DNA from: Methylovirgula sp. HY1
GTDB taxonomy: Bacteria; Pseudomonadota; Alphaproteobacteria; Rhizobiales; Beijerinckiaceae
Length of the DNA: 64,000 nt
Direction of reading: 5' to 3'
Assembly (NCBI RefSeq): GCF_019343105.1
Contig: NZ_CP073765.1
Location: forward strand, 214,038-278,037
The position numbers and the translations under genes were made by a program. Shown here in pieces: positions 17,682 through 25,713 of the stretch (the first letter of the stretch is position 1; every line of letters begins with the position of its first letter). The notes under the pieces are model-generated. The model was not told the DNA's origin. It searched no databases and saw nothing but the letters and a program-made list of their open reading frames with translations.

Positions 17682-18616
17682 GCGCGATTTCACACATTCT
17701 TCGAGAAACGCGGCAAATATCCCCGCTTCAAGAAACGCGGGCAACACGACAGTTTTTGCGCCGCCAACGAGGCTGGGACGTTCCGCGCCTGTGGCAAGAG
17801 GATCAAGCTGCCGGTGATCGGTTGGGTGCGGATGCGCGAGGCAATTCGGTTCACCGGCAAGCTGAAGCGCGCCACGGTCTCCCGCGAGGCCGGCCGCTGG
17901 TTTGTCAGCGTGATAGTCGAGACGGACGACATCAAGCCGGTCGAACAACCATGCGCCACTGTCGGCGTCGATCTCGGCGTCGCCACGCTGGCGACATTAA
18001 GCACGGGCGAGGCGATTGCTGGCCCGAAGGCGCATAAAACGCTCCTGAAACGTCTGCGCCGCTCAAATCGCGCCCTGTCGCGCAAGCTGCGCGGCTCGCG
18101 CACAACGCAGCAAAGGCCAAGCGGCGGTTGGCCCGGCTCCACGCCCGGATAGGCAACATTCGCCGCGACGCCGCGCATAAAGCCACGACCATGTTGGCGA
18201 AAACATATCGTCTGATCGGCATCGAGGACTTGAACGTGCGCGGCATGGCGAGCAATCGCCGCGTTGCCCGCTCGATCATGGACGGCGGCTTCTTCGAGTT
18301 CCGCCGCCAGCTTGACTACAAGGCGCGGTTTTACGGCGCGACGGTGGTCGTCGCGGATCGCTGGTTTCCTTCAAGCAAGACCTGCTCTTGCTGCGGTTCG
18401 GTCAAGGCCGAACTGGCGCTGTCGCAGCGGACATTCACATGCGATGTCTGCGGCTTCGAGGCGGATCGCGACCTCAATGCCGCGAAAAATCTTAAACGTT
18501 TGGCCGCAAGCTCTGCGGTGTCAGCCGGTGGAGAGGAACGCTCTGGCGCGGTGCGCAAGCCCCGCGTGAAACGGGCCTCGGCGAAGCAGGAACAAGACAA
18601 CAAGGCTGTTGCATAG
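17682..18616 (+). pseudogene. tnpB: IS200/IS605-type TnpB nuclease, truncated and frameshifted
   Basis: The open frame starts mid-protein with ARFHTFFEKRGKYPRFKKRG, runs through the wedge domain and RuvC-I motif GVDLGVATLATLS (catalytic Asp), then loses frame near 18100. The second frame resumes with KAKRRLARLHARIGN and holds IGIEDLNVRGM (catalytic Glu), the zinc finger CSCCGS...CDVCG and DRDLNAAKN (last Asp). The first about 100 residues are missing, probably because IS21 sequence abuts the 5' side. It is a relic RNA-guided nuclease gene. No right-end hairpin follows it. Confidence 0.85.
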
Positions 18617-18626
18617 CTTTAATCGG

Positions 18627-18936
18627 CTATGGAAAGATTTGTGTAGGTTCTTGAGAGCGGTTAGTTGGAAGCGGAATTGAGTGGCGGATCACGATCTTGT
18701 CGTCACCGACGTGGATGTCTTTCACCAAGAGCCGAAGAACGCGCTGACGCTCCGAGACGTCGAGGGTTCCGGCCGATGAGCGCAAACGGCCGAGGAAATC
18801 CGTGACGGTTTCCGCGAGACGTAGGCACGCAGAGCGTTCAGCCGACTGATCGGCAATCGCTTGAAGTTCGGCTTGGTCCGTCTGCTCGCGCATCCGTAAG
18901 TCAGGCATTCGCTGGCGCAGTTCGCCATCTCGACTG
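18627..18936 (-). pseudogene. Large serine recombinase, C-terminal remnant
   Basis: The minus-strand frame ending at 18627 reads RMREQTDQAELQAIADQSAE, then FLGRLRSSAGTLDVSERQRV, LRLLVKDIHVGDDKIVIRHS and IPLPTNRSQEPTQIFP. This is the usual C-terminal coiled-coil tail of large serine recombinases (resolvase plus zinc-ribbon family) in Hyphomicrobiales. Upstream of about 18936 the frame only mirrors a TnpB gene on the other strand, so the catalytic resolvase domain is missing. It sits between two TnpB relics. Confidence 0.65.
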
Positions 18937-18939
18937 ACG

Positions 18940-19622
18940 GCAAGGCAATCGGTGTGGATGTTGGGCTGACGCACCTCGCCGTCACCAGCGACGGCTCGAA
19001 ATTCGACAATCCGCGCCATCTTCGCAAGGCTGAGCGGAACCTGAAACGCAAACAGCGGATGCCGTCCCGCAAAAAGAAAGGATCGAGTCGGCGCGCAAAA
19101 GGCCGCCAACTGGTCGCACGCGCGCACGCGCGCGTCACCTGCGCCCGCAAAGACCACCTGCACAAGCTGTCTCGACGGATCGTAAACGAAAACCAAGTGA
19201 TTGCTGTCGAAGATTTGCACGTGAAGGGAATGATGAAGAACCACAGCCTCGCCAGAGCGACAAGCGATGCGGGATGGGGAATGCTTGCGAACGTTCTGGA
19301 ATACAAGGCCGCGCGCGCGGGCAAGGCGTTTGTCAAATGCGGGCGATGGTTCCCAAGCTCGAAGGCTTGCTCCAATTGCGGTTCTATCTCCGAAAGCATG
19401 CCGCTCGACATTCGCGCATGGACGTGCACGCATTGCGGCGCCCGTCACGACCGCGATGTGAACGCGGCCAGAAATATCCGGGACGAAGGTCTCAGGATAT
19501 TGGCGGGCGGGCTGCCCGCTGCTGCTCGTGGAGGCTATGTAAGACGCGGCGTGAGGCGAAATCCTCGCGTTCGTGCGGTTGCCAGCGAAGCGAGAAGCCC
19601 CCGCCTTCAGGCGGGGGAGTAG
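18940..19622 (+). pseudogene. tnpB: IS200/IS605-type TnpB nuclease, 5'-truncated
   Basis: About 225 C-terminal residues of a TnpB, starting at the RuvC-I motif (IGVDVGLTHLAVTSDG, catalytic Asp) and continuing with IAVEDLHVKGMM (Glu), the zinc finger CSNCGS...CTHCGA and HDRDVNAARNI (Asp). The N-terminal wedge/REC half is lost and the fusion point abuts the serine recombinase remnant. Its 3' end runs into the element's right-end hairpin at 19598-19617. The region overlapping the 3' end would normally encode the omega RNA. Confidence 0.85.
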
Positions 19623-19629
19623 TCACGTG
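19594..19629 (+). repeat. Right-end hairpin of a TnpB element
   Basis: A perfect stem CCCCCGCCT (19598-19606) and AGGCGGGGG (19609-19617), followed by AGTAGTCACG. The same layout (hairpin, then AGTnGTCACG) occurs at the 3' end of the intact TnpB gene at 24439-24467, so it marks the right end of this IS family. The RES toxin stop codon overlaps its outer edge. Confidence 0.75.
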
Positions 19630-20147
19630 ACCTCATTGCGGAGACGTGAAAGCCGTTTTTCGTCGTCGATAAGCGTCAATCGAGCCGGCGGGGCGTCGCC
19701 CCAGTGCCAGAGCACTATGTTGAGATCTGTTTGCGTGGCGCCTGGCGAGAAACTTCGTACGAGCAGTCCGTGATATCCGCTTTCAAAGAGTCGTCTAGCA
19801 AACGCTTGCGTTCTGGCTTCTCCGCTGGTCTTCATCTGATCACGCCATGTGTCGTCGGCAAGCGCGGCGGAATCCATCTCTTCTGTCGCGAGATTTGTCG
19901 TGTCGCGGCTATCGAATATTTTATCTATATCGGCATCGTAAGATACAAGCGTCGTAGGCTGGAGGCTGCCGATCTGATTGGCTTCGCGTAGCGCTGTAAT
20001 GACGCTCGAGGATGTATAAAGGGCCGACGTTCCCTTCGTGTTGAAGCGGCCACCATAGAGTGCGGCTCCTTTGCCAGAGAGAGGTTCATGAGCATAGAGT
20101 GGATTGAGGGCGCGATATAGCGAGCCGCGAAAATGGAATGGCCGCAT
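19623..20147 (-). CDS. RES-domain toxin (NAD+-degrading type)
   Basis: A 174-residue RES protein. The Arg in FHFRGSLYRAL and the Glu and Ser residues farther on fit the family (GGRFNTKGTSALYTSSSVIT, residues about 32-51, is the R-x-N-x-x-G core). RES toxins of the MbcT/Res type cleave or phosphorolyse NAD+. The start ATG at 20147 overlaps the antitoxin stop by one base (TGATG), so the two are coupled. The last codons overlap the right end of a TnpB element, so the final few residues may come from the insertion. Confidence 0.88.
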   Translation of the reverse strand: MRPFHFRGSLYRALNPLYAHEPLSGKGAALYGGRFNTKGTSALYTSSSVITALREANQIGSLQPTTLVSYDADIDKIFDSRDTTNLATEEMDSAALADDTWRDQMKTSGEARTQAFARRLFESGYHGLLVRSFSPGATQTDLNIVLWHWGDAPPARLTLIDDEKRLSRLRNEVT

Positions 20148-20497
20148 CAGGCATGGACGCCGGCGTCTACTGCGTCGATGTATTCGAGCACGTCTTCAGC
20201 GCGTCCGCTGCGCACCAGCTGCATTGCAGTCTGGCCGGAAAAGCCCGGCAGCGGTTCGGACCGGTACCAGGCATAGGCCATTAGAGCAGAGCCGAAACGC
20301 GGTTCGACCTTGTTGACGATCTCGATCATTTCACGCAGTCGACGCTGGGTTTTGTCGGAGCGAATGCGGTCTTTTCGCTGGACAGCGTCGCGGCCGAGTC
20401 CGGCCGTCCGGGCGACTTCCTCGCACGTCGTACGCAGGGCGGCCGCGATCTTCTGGGGTGCAAAAAAGCCGTTGTCGGCATATTGGATCAGTGCCAT
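20147..20497 (-). CDS. Xre/MbcA/ParS-type antitoxin of RES toxin
   Basis: A 116-residue protein with the DUF2384 toxin-binding domain at the C-terminus (MIEIVNKVEPRFGSALMAYA then LPGFSGQTAMQLVRSGRAED, VLEYIDAVDAG) and an N-terminal region with a degenerate Xre helix-turn-helix (FFAPQKIAAALRTTCEEVAR). It would bind and neutralise the downstream RES toxin and repress the operon. A perfect palindrome at 20529-20546 upstream is the likely operator. Confidence 0.88.
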   Translation of the reverse strand: MALIQYADNGFFAPQKIAAALRTTCEEVARTAGLGRDAVQRKDRIRSDKTQRRLREMIEIVNKVEPRFGSALMAYAWYRSEPLPGFSGQTAMQLVRSGRAEDVLEYIDAVDAGVHA

Positions 20498-20528
20498 TTC
20501 TGATTGCCCTGGAAAACTTCACATATTA

Positions 20529-20546
20529 TGACGCTATATAGCGTCA
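20529..20546 (-). promoter_or_regulatory. Operator-like 18-bp perfect palindrome upstream of RES/Xre operon
   Basis: TGACGCTATATAGCGTCA is fully self-complementary and lies 32 bp upstream of the antitoxin start. On the minus strand a TATAAT-like hexamer sits immediately upstream of it (20549-20554), so a repressor bound here would cover the transcription start. The antitoxin is the obvious candidate ligand. Confidence 0.7.
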
Positions 20547-20602
20547 ATTATAGTGTTATTCAAGCGATCTAACGACGGACAGAAGTGGCCGGCGAGGCGA
20601 GG

Positions 20603-20661
20603 AAACGCGTACGCGCCTCCTCCCCGGCATAAATGCCGGGGTTCCCGCCGCGTACGCGTTT
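20603..20661 (-). repeat. Double inverted-repeat hairpin (TnpB-element end or PATE-like)
   Basis: Outer arms AAACGCGTACGCG (20603-20615) and CGCGTACGCGTTT (20649-20661) enclose an inner perfect hairpin CCCCGGCAT (20622-20630) and ATGCCGGGG (20633-20641). The inner part, with flanking GGCGGGAACC and GGAGG on the minus strand, is nearly identical to the hairpin at 26972-26991 that marks the left end of the TnpB element in iorA. No transposase is attached. It may be a solo end or a tiny non-autonomous element. Confidence 0.6.
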
Positions 20662-20700
20662 GGATGGAAATGGACGCGCATGAGCCTGATTCAGTGCGGC

Positions 20701-22004
20701 CTATTGGCTCTTGCGGGCGTTTGCGACATCGCTTGGCGTGATCGCGGCGGTCTTGCCACCAAAATGCCGGATCACATAATTGCTGAGCGCCGCGATCTCG
20801 GTGTTGGAATAGGCTTGGCCAAAGCTCGGCATGTCAGCGCTGCCCAAAGAGGTCGTGAGGCTCGTGCCGTTAAGCACGGCGGCCATGAGATTGGTGCCTT
20901 GCGGATCGTTGACGCTGTGGCTGCCCAGAAGATCGGCATCCTTGGTTTGCAATCCTCGCCCGTTGAAGCCATGACAGCTCGCGCAAGCGTCTTGGAAGAT
21001 GTGCAGACCGAGCGCGAGCTTGGGGTTTTCCTGCGGCGCCGATGCATAGGCACTCGACGCTTTGGCAGCGGGCGGATCGGTCGCGATCACCGCTCGCGCG
21101 CCGGCCTGTTGCGGCGGGACGCTCCTGAGATAGGCGACGATGGCCTGGATGTCTTGAGATGTGAGATGACGCAGGCTGTGTTCTACCGCCTCCGCCATTG
21201 TGCCCCCGGCCGAGCCGCGGCCCGGCGCATGTCCGCTCGCCAGATAGTCGACGATTTGCGCATCCGACCAATTGCCGAGTCCGGCCTTGCGATCCGACGA
21301 AATATTATAGGCCTTCCAGCCCTGCGTGGTCGCGCCGGCGAATTTGCGGCTCTTATCCAAGCCATAGAGGAGGTTGCGTGGCGTATGGCATTCGCCGCAA
21401 TGGCCGAGCGCTTCGACGAGATAATTGCCGCGGTTCCATTGCGGCGATTGCGATGGATCTGGTTTAAACTTACGTCCCGGCACGAACAGCAGCCGCCAAG
21501 CGCGCAGCAGATAAGTCTGATTGAAGGGGAATTTCACCGCGTTCTTCGGCGTAGGGGCATGAACCGGCGGAAGGCTGAAGAGAAATGCTTTGATCGCCAG
21601 CACATCGTCTGTGCGCATCAGTGCGTAAGCGGCGTAGGGAAAGGCGGGATAGAGCATATGGCCGCTCTTGCTCACCCCGCGATGCATGGCGCGGACGAAA
21701 TCCGCATCGCTCCACGTACCGATTCCCGTCTCTTTGTCCGGCGTGATGTTGGGTGCGTAGATCGTTCCGAAGGGCAGTTTGAAGGCGACGCCGCCGACAT
21801 AGTCGCGCCCAGGCCCCGGCATGTGGCAGGTGACGCATCGGCGGCGCGCGCCAGATAGGCGCCGCGCGCGACGAGCGCCTGGCCTTTCGGCGCGGTGCTC
21901 GAGAGAGCCACCTCATGCTCGGGCTCGGGAAGAAAGAAGAAGGCCGCCGCCGCTGCCGCGACAAGCAAGACAAGCACGAGAAGAACCTGCAGGCCTCTTC
22001 TCAT
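20701..22004 (-). pseudogene. Membrane-anchored triheme cytochrome c (molybdenum hydroxylase partner), frameshifted
   Basis: Start at 22004 (overlapping the iorB stop by ATGA). The N-terminus MRRGLQVLLVLVLLVAAAAA is a signal anchor. The protein would carry three CxxCH haem sites: CVTCH, CGECH (about one-third in) and CASCH (last third), as in the cytochrome subunits that take electrons from periplasmic alcohol dehydrogenases and isoquinoline-oxidoreductase-like enzymes. A single base appears to be missing at about 21837: the first frame reads LARAADASPAT, while the correct continuation CVTCHMPGPGRDY is in the next frame. The full length would be about 434 residues. The rest of the gene (from 21822 down) is open and well conserved. 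Confidence 0.85.
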
Positions 22005-24346
22005 AGGCCGGCTCGCAAGAAGAGGGAGGGGGAATCGGCCAGTTCTTCTTTTGGCGCGGGAGCGACGGGTACCGATTGCGACAGCGTCGTGCGATCGGCG
22101 TGAGGATTCTGCAAAGCGTTCGTATCGAATGGGTAGCGCCGCAGCCGTTTGCCGGTCGCCGCGAAAATCGCATTGCCGAGCGCCGGCATGGCGGCGACGG
22201 TCCCCGTCTCGCCGACGCCGCCGGGGGCTTCCCGGCTCGTGACGACACGTACTTCGACCGGTGGCGTATCGTTCATGCGCATCATTCGATAATCGTTGAA
22301 ATTGTTCTGCTCCACGCGTCCATTGCGAAGCGTGATCTTATTGAAGAGCGCGGCGGTCAGGCCGAAGATCATGCCGCCTTCCATTTGCGCCTGTATGCCA
22401 TCCGGATTGACGCATTGACCGCAATCGATAACGCCGACGATCCGCTTCAGCGCAATCTCTCCCGTCGGTGCGACGGAAATCTCGACGACGGAGGCGACAT
22501 AGCTCGCAAAAGAATTATGCAGCGCGATGCCGCGTCCTGCGCCTTGCGGCAGTGGCTTGCCCCAATCGGCCATTTCGGCGGCGATCTTCAGCACATTGGC
22601 GGCGCGTGGGTCCTGCTTCAATAAAGCGAGGCGGTATTCGACAGGATCGCGGCCCGCTGCATGCGCGAGCTCGTCCATGAAGGATTCGACGACGAACACA
22701 TTATGCGTCGGCCCGACACCGCGCCACCAGCTGATCGGAATCGGCGGATCGGCGCGCACCCAATCGACATGAATGGCTGGCAGATCGTAGGGGAGTTCGG
22801 CCGCGCCTTCGACGGCATCGGTGTCGAGTTGCCCTTGCGCGAGGCCTTGCGGCAAATAGCGGCCCATCACCGAACCTCCGGTGATGTGATCGATCCACGC
22901 AATCGGCAGACCATCCGGGCCTGTCGCTGCCGAGATGCGATCGTAATAAGCCGGCCGATAGAGATCCTGGTGAATATCCTCTTGCCGCGTCCAGATGATC
23001 TTGACGGGGTAGCTCACCTGTTTGGCGATCGCCACGGCCTGACCCACATATTCGGCCGTGAGCCGGCGCCCGAAGCCGCCGCCGATCAGATAGTTATGCA
23101 CGATCACTTTGTCGGGCCTCAGGCCGCTCATCTTCGCGGCGATGTTTTGGGCGCGTGTCGGTACTTGCGTGCCGACCCAGACCTCGCAGGCATCGGGGCG
23201 GACATGCACCGTCACATTGATCGGCTCCATGGTCGCATGGGCGAGAAAGGGAAGCTGATAGACGGCTTCGAGCTTTTTCGTTGCCCGTTCGAAGGCGCCG
23301 CTCACATCGCCTTGATTGCGCGCCAAGACCGGCTTGCCATGCTCCGACGCGGCCTTGAGCGCATTTTCGAGAATTTCCGTCGTAAGGTCGCGATTGGGAC
23401 CATCGTCCCAGCGAATGCGCAGCGCCCGTAGGCCTTGCTGCGCGGCCCAGAAATGATCGCCGATGACGCAGACGGCATCGGCGAGCCGCACCACGTCGCG
23501 CACCCCGGGGATCGCGCGCGCGGATCTGTCGTCGAAATCGATCAGCCGGCCGCCAAGGGTCGGACAGGCCATGACAGTTCCGATCTTCATGCCTGGCGGT
23601 GCGACGTCGATACCGAACTGCGCCGTGCCATTGACTTTGCTCGGCCCTTCGATACGCGGCAACGGCTTGCCGATCAGTTCGAATTGATCGGGACTCTTCA
23701 GCGTGATTTGCTTTGGCACGGGCTGGCGAAAGGCGGCCTCGCCCAAATCGGGATAGGCCAGGGTTCGCCCGGTCGGGCGATGCGTCACCACGGCGCGCTT
23801 GGCGAAACATTCCGACGTGGGGACATTCCACTGCGCCGCGGCCGCCCCGATCAACATCGTGCGCGCGACGGCGCCGGCTTGGCGCAGCGGAACCCAGGCG
23901 CCGCGCACCGAGGTCGATCCGCCCGTCGACTGCGATTTCAAAATGGGCTGAGTATAGAGGTCTTCATTCGGCGGCGCCGGGATGACGCGGAGCTGATCGA
24001 GGCCAACCTCGAGCTCCTCGGCGATCAGCATCGCTTCCGCTGTATAGACCTCCTGTCCCATCTCGACATTGGGGATGATCAAGACGATCCCATCCGGCTT
24101 CGAAATACGGATGAAGCCGGCGGGCTTGAACCCGTCATAGCCTTTATGGCTGCCGGGCGTCGTCTCGCTTTGAATTTTCTTCAGGCTCGGCTCTTCGCCT
24201 TGGCTTTTGGCATGCGCTTTCGCAGCGAGCGGCGAAGCCGCGAAGGACAGCAGAAATCCGCCGCATGATGTAACGAGCTGTCGGCGCGACAGAGGCGCGA
24301 GCGCGGCAGGGTCGATGAGCCGGATGACTGAATCTCGTCGTGTCAT
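22001..24346 (-). CDS. iorB: Isoquinoline 1-oxidoreductase-type molybdopterin subunit
   Basis: A 781-residue large subunit of a xanthine-oxidase-family enzyme that hydroxylates N-heterocycles or oxidises aldehydes using water. I chose ATG 24346. It gives MTRRDSVIRLIDPAALAPLS and then RRQLVTSCGGFLLSFAA, a twin-arginine signal, pointing to export as a folded cofactor-loaded protein. Family marks are the IPNVEMGQEVYTAEAMLIAE and GGFGRRLTAEYVGQAVAIAK pterin-binding segments, and the C-terminal GGVGETGTVAAMPALGNAIF, which has the Glu-rich active-site loop. It lies 13 bp after the iorA stop and overlaps the cytochrome gene, so the three form an operon. The frame is intact, but its Fe-S partner is broken. 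The substrate cannot be deduced. Confidence 0.9.
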   Translation of the reverse strand: MTRRDSVIRLIDPAALAPLSRRQLVTSCGGFLLSFAASPLAAKAHAKSQGEEPSLKKIQSETTPGSHKGYDGFKPAGFIRISKPDGIVLIIPNVEMGQEVYTAEAMLIAEELEVGLDQLRVIPAPPNEDLYTQPILKSQSTGGSTSVRGAWVPLRQAGAVARTMLIGAAAAQWNVPTSECFAKRAVVTHRPTGRTLAYPDLGEAAFRQPVPKQITLKSPDQFELIGKPLPRIEGPSKVNGTAQFGIDVAPPGMKIGTVMACPTLGGRLIDFDDRSARAIPGVRDVVRLADAVCVIGDHFWAAQQGLRALRIRWDDGPNRDLTTEILENALKAASEHGKPVLARNQGDVSGAFERATKKLEAVYQLPFLAHATMEPINVTVHVRPDACEVWVGTQVPTRAQNIAAKMSGLRPDKVIVHNYLIGGGFGRRLTAEYVGQAVAIAKQVSYPVKIIWTRQEDIHQDLYRPAYYDRISAATGPDGLPIAWIDHITGGSVMGRYLPQGLAQGQLDTDAVEGAAELPYDLPAIHVDWVRADPPIPISWWRGVGPTHNVFVVESFMDELAHAAGRDPVEYRLALLKQDPRAANVLKIAAEMADWGKPLPQGAGRGIALHNSFASYVASVVEISVAPTGEIALKRIVGVIDCGQCVNPDGIQAQMEGGMIFGLTAALFNKITLRNGRVEQNNFNDYRMMRMNDTPPVEVRVVTSREAPGGVGETGTVAAMPALGNAIFAATGKRLRRYPFDTNALQNPHADRTTLSQSVPVAPAPKEELADSPSLFLRAGL

Positions 24347-24359
24347 CGGTGCGGCTCGC

Positions 24360-24438
24360 TCAACCTTCGGACGCGGCGGCTTGCTTGATCGCAGCGCGGA
24401 TGCGCGGATAAGTGCCACAGCGACAAATATTGCCGGAC
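24360..24438 (-). pseudogene. iorA: iorA Fe-S subunit, C-terminal fragment
   Basis: The last 26 codons of the small [2Fe-2S] subunit (SGNICRCGTYPRIRAAIKQ to a stop at 24360). CRCG supplies two ligands of the second Fe-S cluster; the other two (CGYC) are on the N-terminal piece at 27015-27394. The pieces are separated by a composite insertion of about 2.6 kb (24439-27014). Removing it restores DAEIDAAMSGNICRCG. Confidence 0.9.
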
Positions 24439-24480
24439 GTGACAACTCCCCGGCCTAAAGGCCGGGGCTTCTCAGAACAG
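24439..24480 (-). ncRNA. Putative omega RNA 3' region and right end of TnpB element
   Basis: In IS200/IS605 elements the guide (omega) RNA spans the 3' end of tnpB and the right end, with the guide taken from the DNA just outside. Here the right end has a 9-bp stem (24448-24456 with 24459-24467), then AGTTGTCAC. The adjoining flank, which would act as guide, begins GTCCGGCAATATTTGTCGC, part of the iorA coding sequence. The 5' extent of the RNA inside tnpB cannot be seen. This is inferred from position and family knowledge only. Confidence 0.45.
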
Positions 24481-25632
24481 CTACGCGGCAACCCGCCGGC
24501 TTGAGTTCTGACGGCCGTGCCCCGGCCGGAGTCCGAAAGCCCTGAAATGCACGACCATAGCCGCCGCAACGTCTCTATCGAGATCACAACCGCATTCGCA
24601 GCGGTGGCGACGCTCAGCGAGCGTCTTTGGCTTGATCGTTCCACAATCCGGGCAGGTTTGGGATGTGCCGCGCGGATCGACTTTGACGATCGTTCCACCG
24701 GCTCTTGCAGCCTTGTAGTCGAGCATCGAAGCGAGTTGCGCCCACGCGGCGTCATTGACGTCCTTGGCAAGCATGCCGCGCGCCAAGCCTTTGACGTTTA
24801 AATCCTCTATTCCGATCCCAGCGAAGCGCGCCGTCAGATTGGCGGAGAGTTTATGCAGGGTGTCGGCCCGCTTGCGCGCGATCTTTGCGCTGTAAGCGGC
24901 AAGGCGAGCGCGAGCTTTGACTCGCCGCCGCGATCCATGTTTGCAGCGGGCCAGCGCGCGCTGGCGTTTGCGTAAGCCCTTGGCGGCCCGGCGCGTCCAG
25001 TTAGGCCTTTCGATCGTCTCGCCGGTCGAAAGGGCAACGAGTGAGGATAGACCGAGATCGATCCCAGCCGTTTCACCATCAAGGCGTTCCGCCTCGGCCA
25101 CCTCGATATGGAAGACGACAAACCATTTGTCGTTTTGCCGTGTGAGGATCGCGCTTTTGGCCTCGCCGGAAAGCTTCCGGTGCCATTTGACTTTGATGTC
25201 GCCAGGAACGCCGACGATGCCCAAGCGATTGGCGATGCGATTGGCGATGCGATCGTTCTTGCGCAGGGTCAGGCCATCTCCGACGCGAAATTCTGCGGCA
25301 TGATAGCGAGCCCTGGCGCGAAAACGTGGAAATCCTGGCGTTTCTCCGCGCCGGATGCGGGCGAAGAAGGCTTTGAATGTCTTGTCGATGCGGCGCAGGA
25401 CCTGCTGCTCGGCGGTGAATGACCAGCGCTCCAGGCCTTCGCCGGCGGCACGCACGGTCTTTAATTCGGAGGCCTGTGCCTTGTAGCTCAGAGATATGCC
25501 GCGCATGCGGAATGCGGCGATGCGCTGCTCAAGGCCGGCGTTATAGAGCTTGCAGAAGTCGCGCAGCATTTGATCGAGTGCTTTACGTTGCGCAAGACTC
25601 GGATACAGCCGGAATTTGTAAGCGAGGATCAA
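24481..25632 (-). CDS. tnpB: RNA-guided nuclease TnpB, apparently intact
   Basis: A 383-residue TnpB, normal length. The N-terminal OrfB_IS605 region starts MILAYKFRLYPSLAQRKALD. The RuvC motifs are GIDLGLSSLVALS (Asp), GIGIEDLNVKGLARG (Glu) and DLDRDVAAAMV (Asp), and the zinc finger CPDCG...CECG lies between the last two. A short in-frame duplication (IANRIANR, near residue 135) is visible. Unlike the other two classical TnpB genes in the window, it keeps both halves and its end hairpins. It would act with an omega RNA to cut the empty target site and favour retention of the element. Confidence 0.9.
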   Translation of the reverse strand: MILAYKFRLYPSLAQRKALDQMLRDFCKLYNAGLEQRIAAFRMRGISLSYKAQASELKTVRAAGEGLERWSFTAEQQVLRRIDKTFKAFFARIRRGETPGFPRFRARARYHAAEFRVGDGLTLRKNDRIANRIANRLGIVGVPGDIKVKWHRKLSGEAKSAILTRQNDKWFVVFHIEVAEAERLDGETAGIDLGLSSLVALSTGETIERPNWTRRAAKGLRKRQRALARCKHGSRRRVKARARLAAYSAKIARKRADTLHKLSANLTARFAGIGIEDLNVKGLARGMLAKDVNDAAWAQLASMLDYKAARAGGTIVKVDPRGTSQTCPDCGTIKPKTLAERRHRCECGCDLDRDVAAAMVVHFRAFGLRPGHGRQNSSRRVAA

Positions 25633-25713
25633 AACGCTTTCTCAAGAGTCTGCTGCGGCCGTGGATGTTCGCTATTTGTACTCTAACATCTTCAACTTAG
25701 CAAGTGAGCGCGG

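Noticed and set aside
18627..19448. 273-codon minus-strand ORF taken as one gene
   Set aside because: Only the part below about 18936 resembles a serine recombinase; the rest mirrors a TnpB gene with real motifs on the plus strand.
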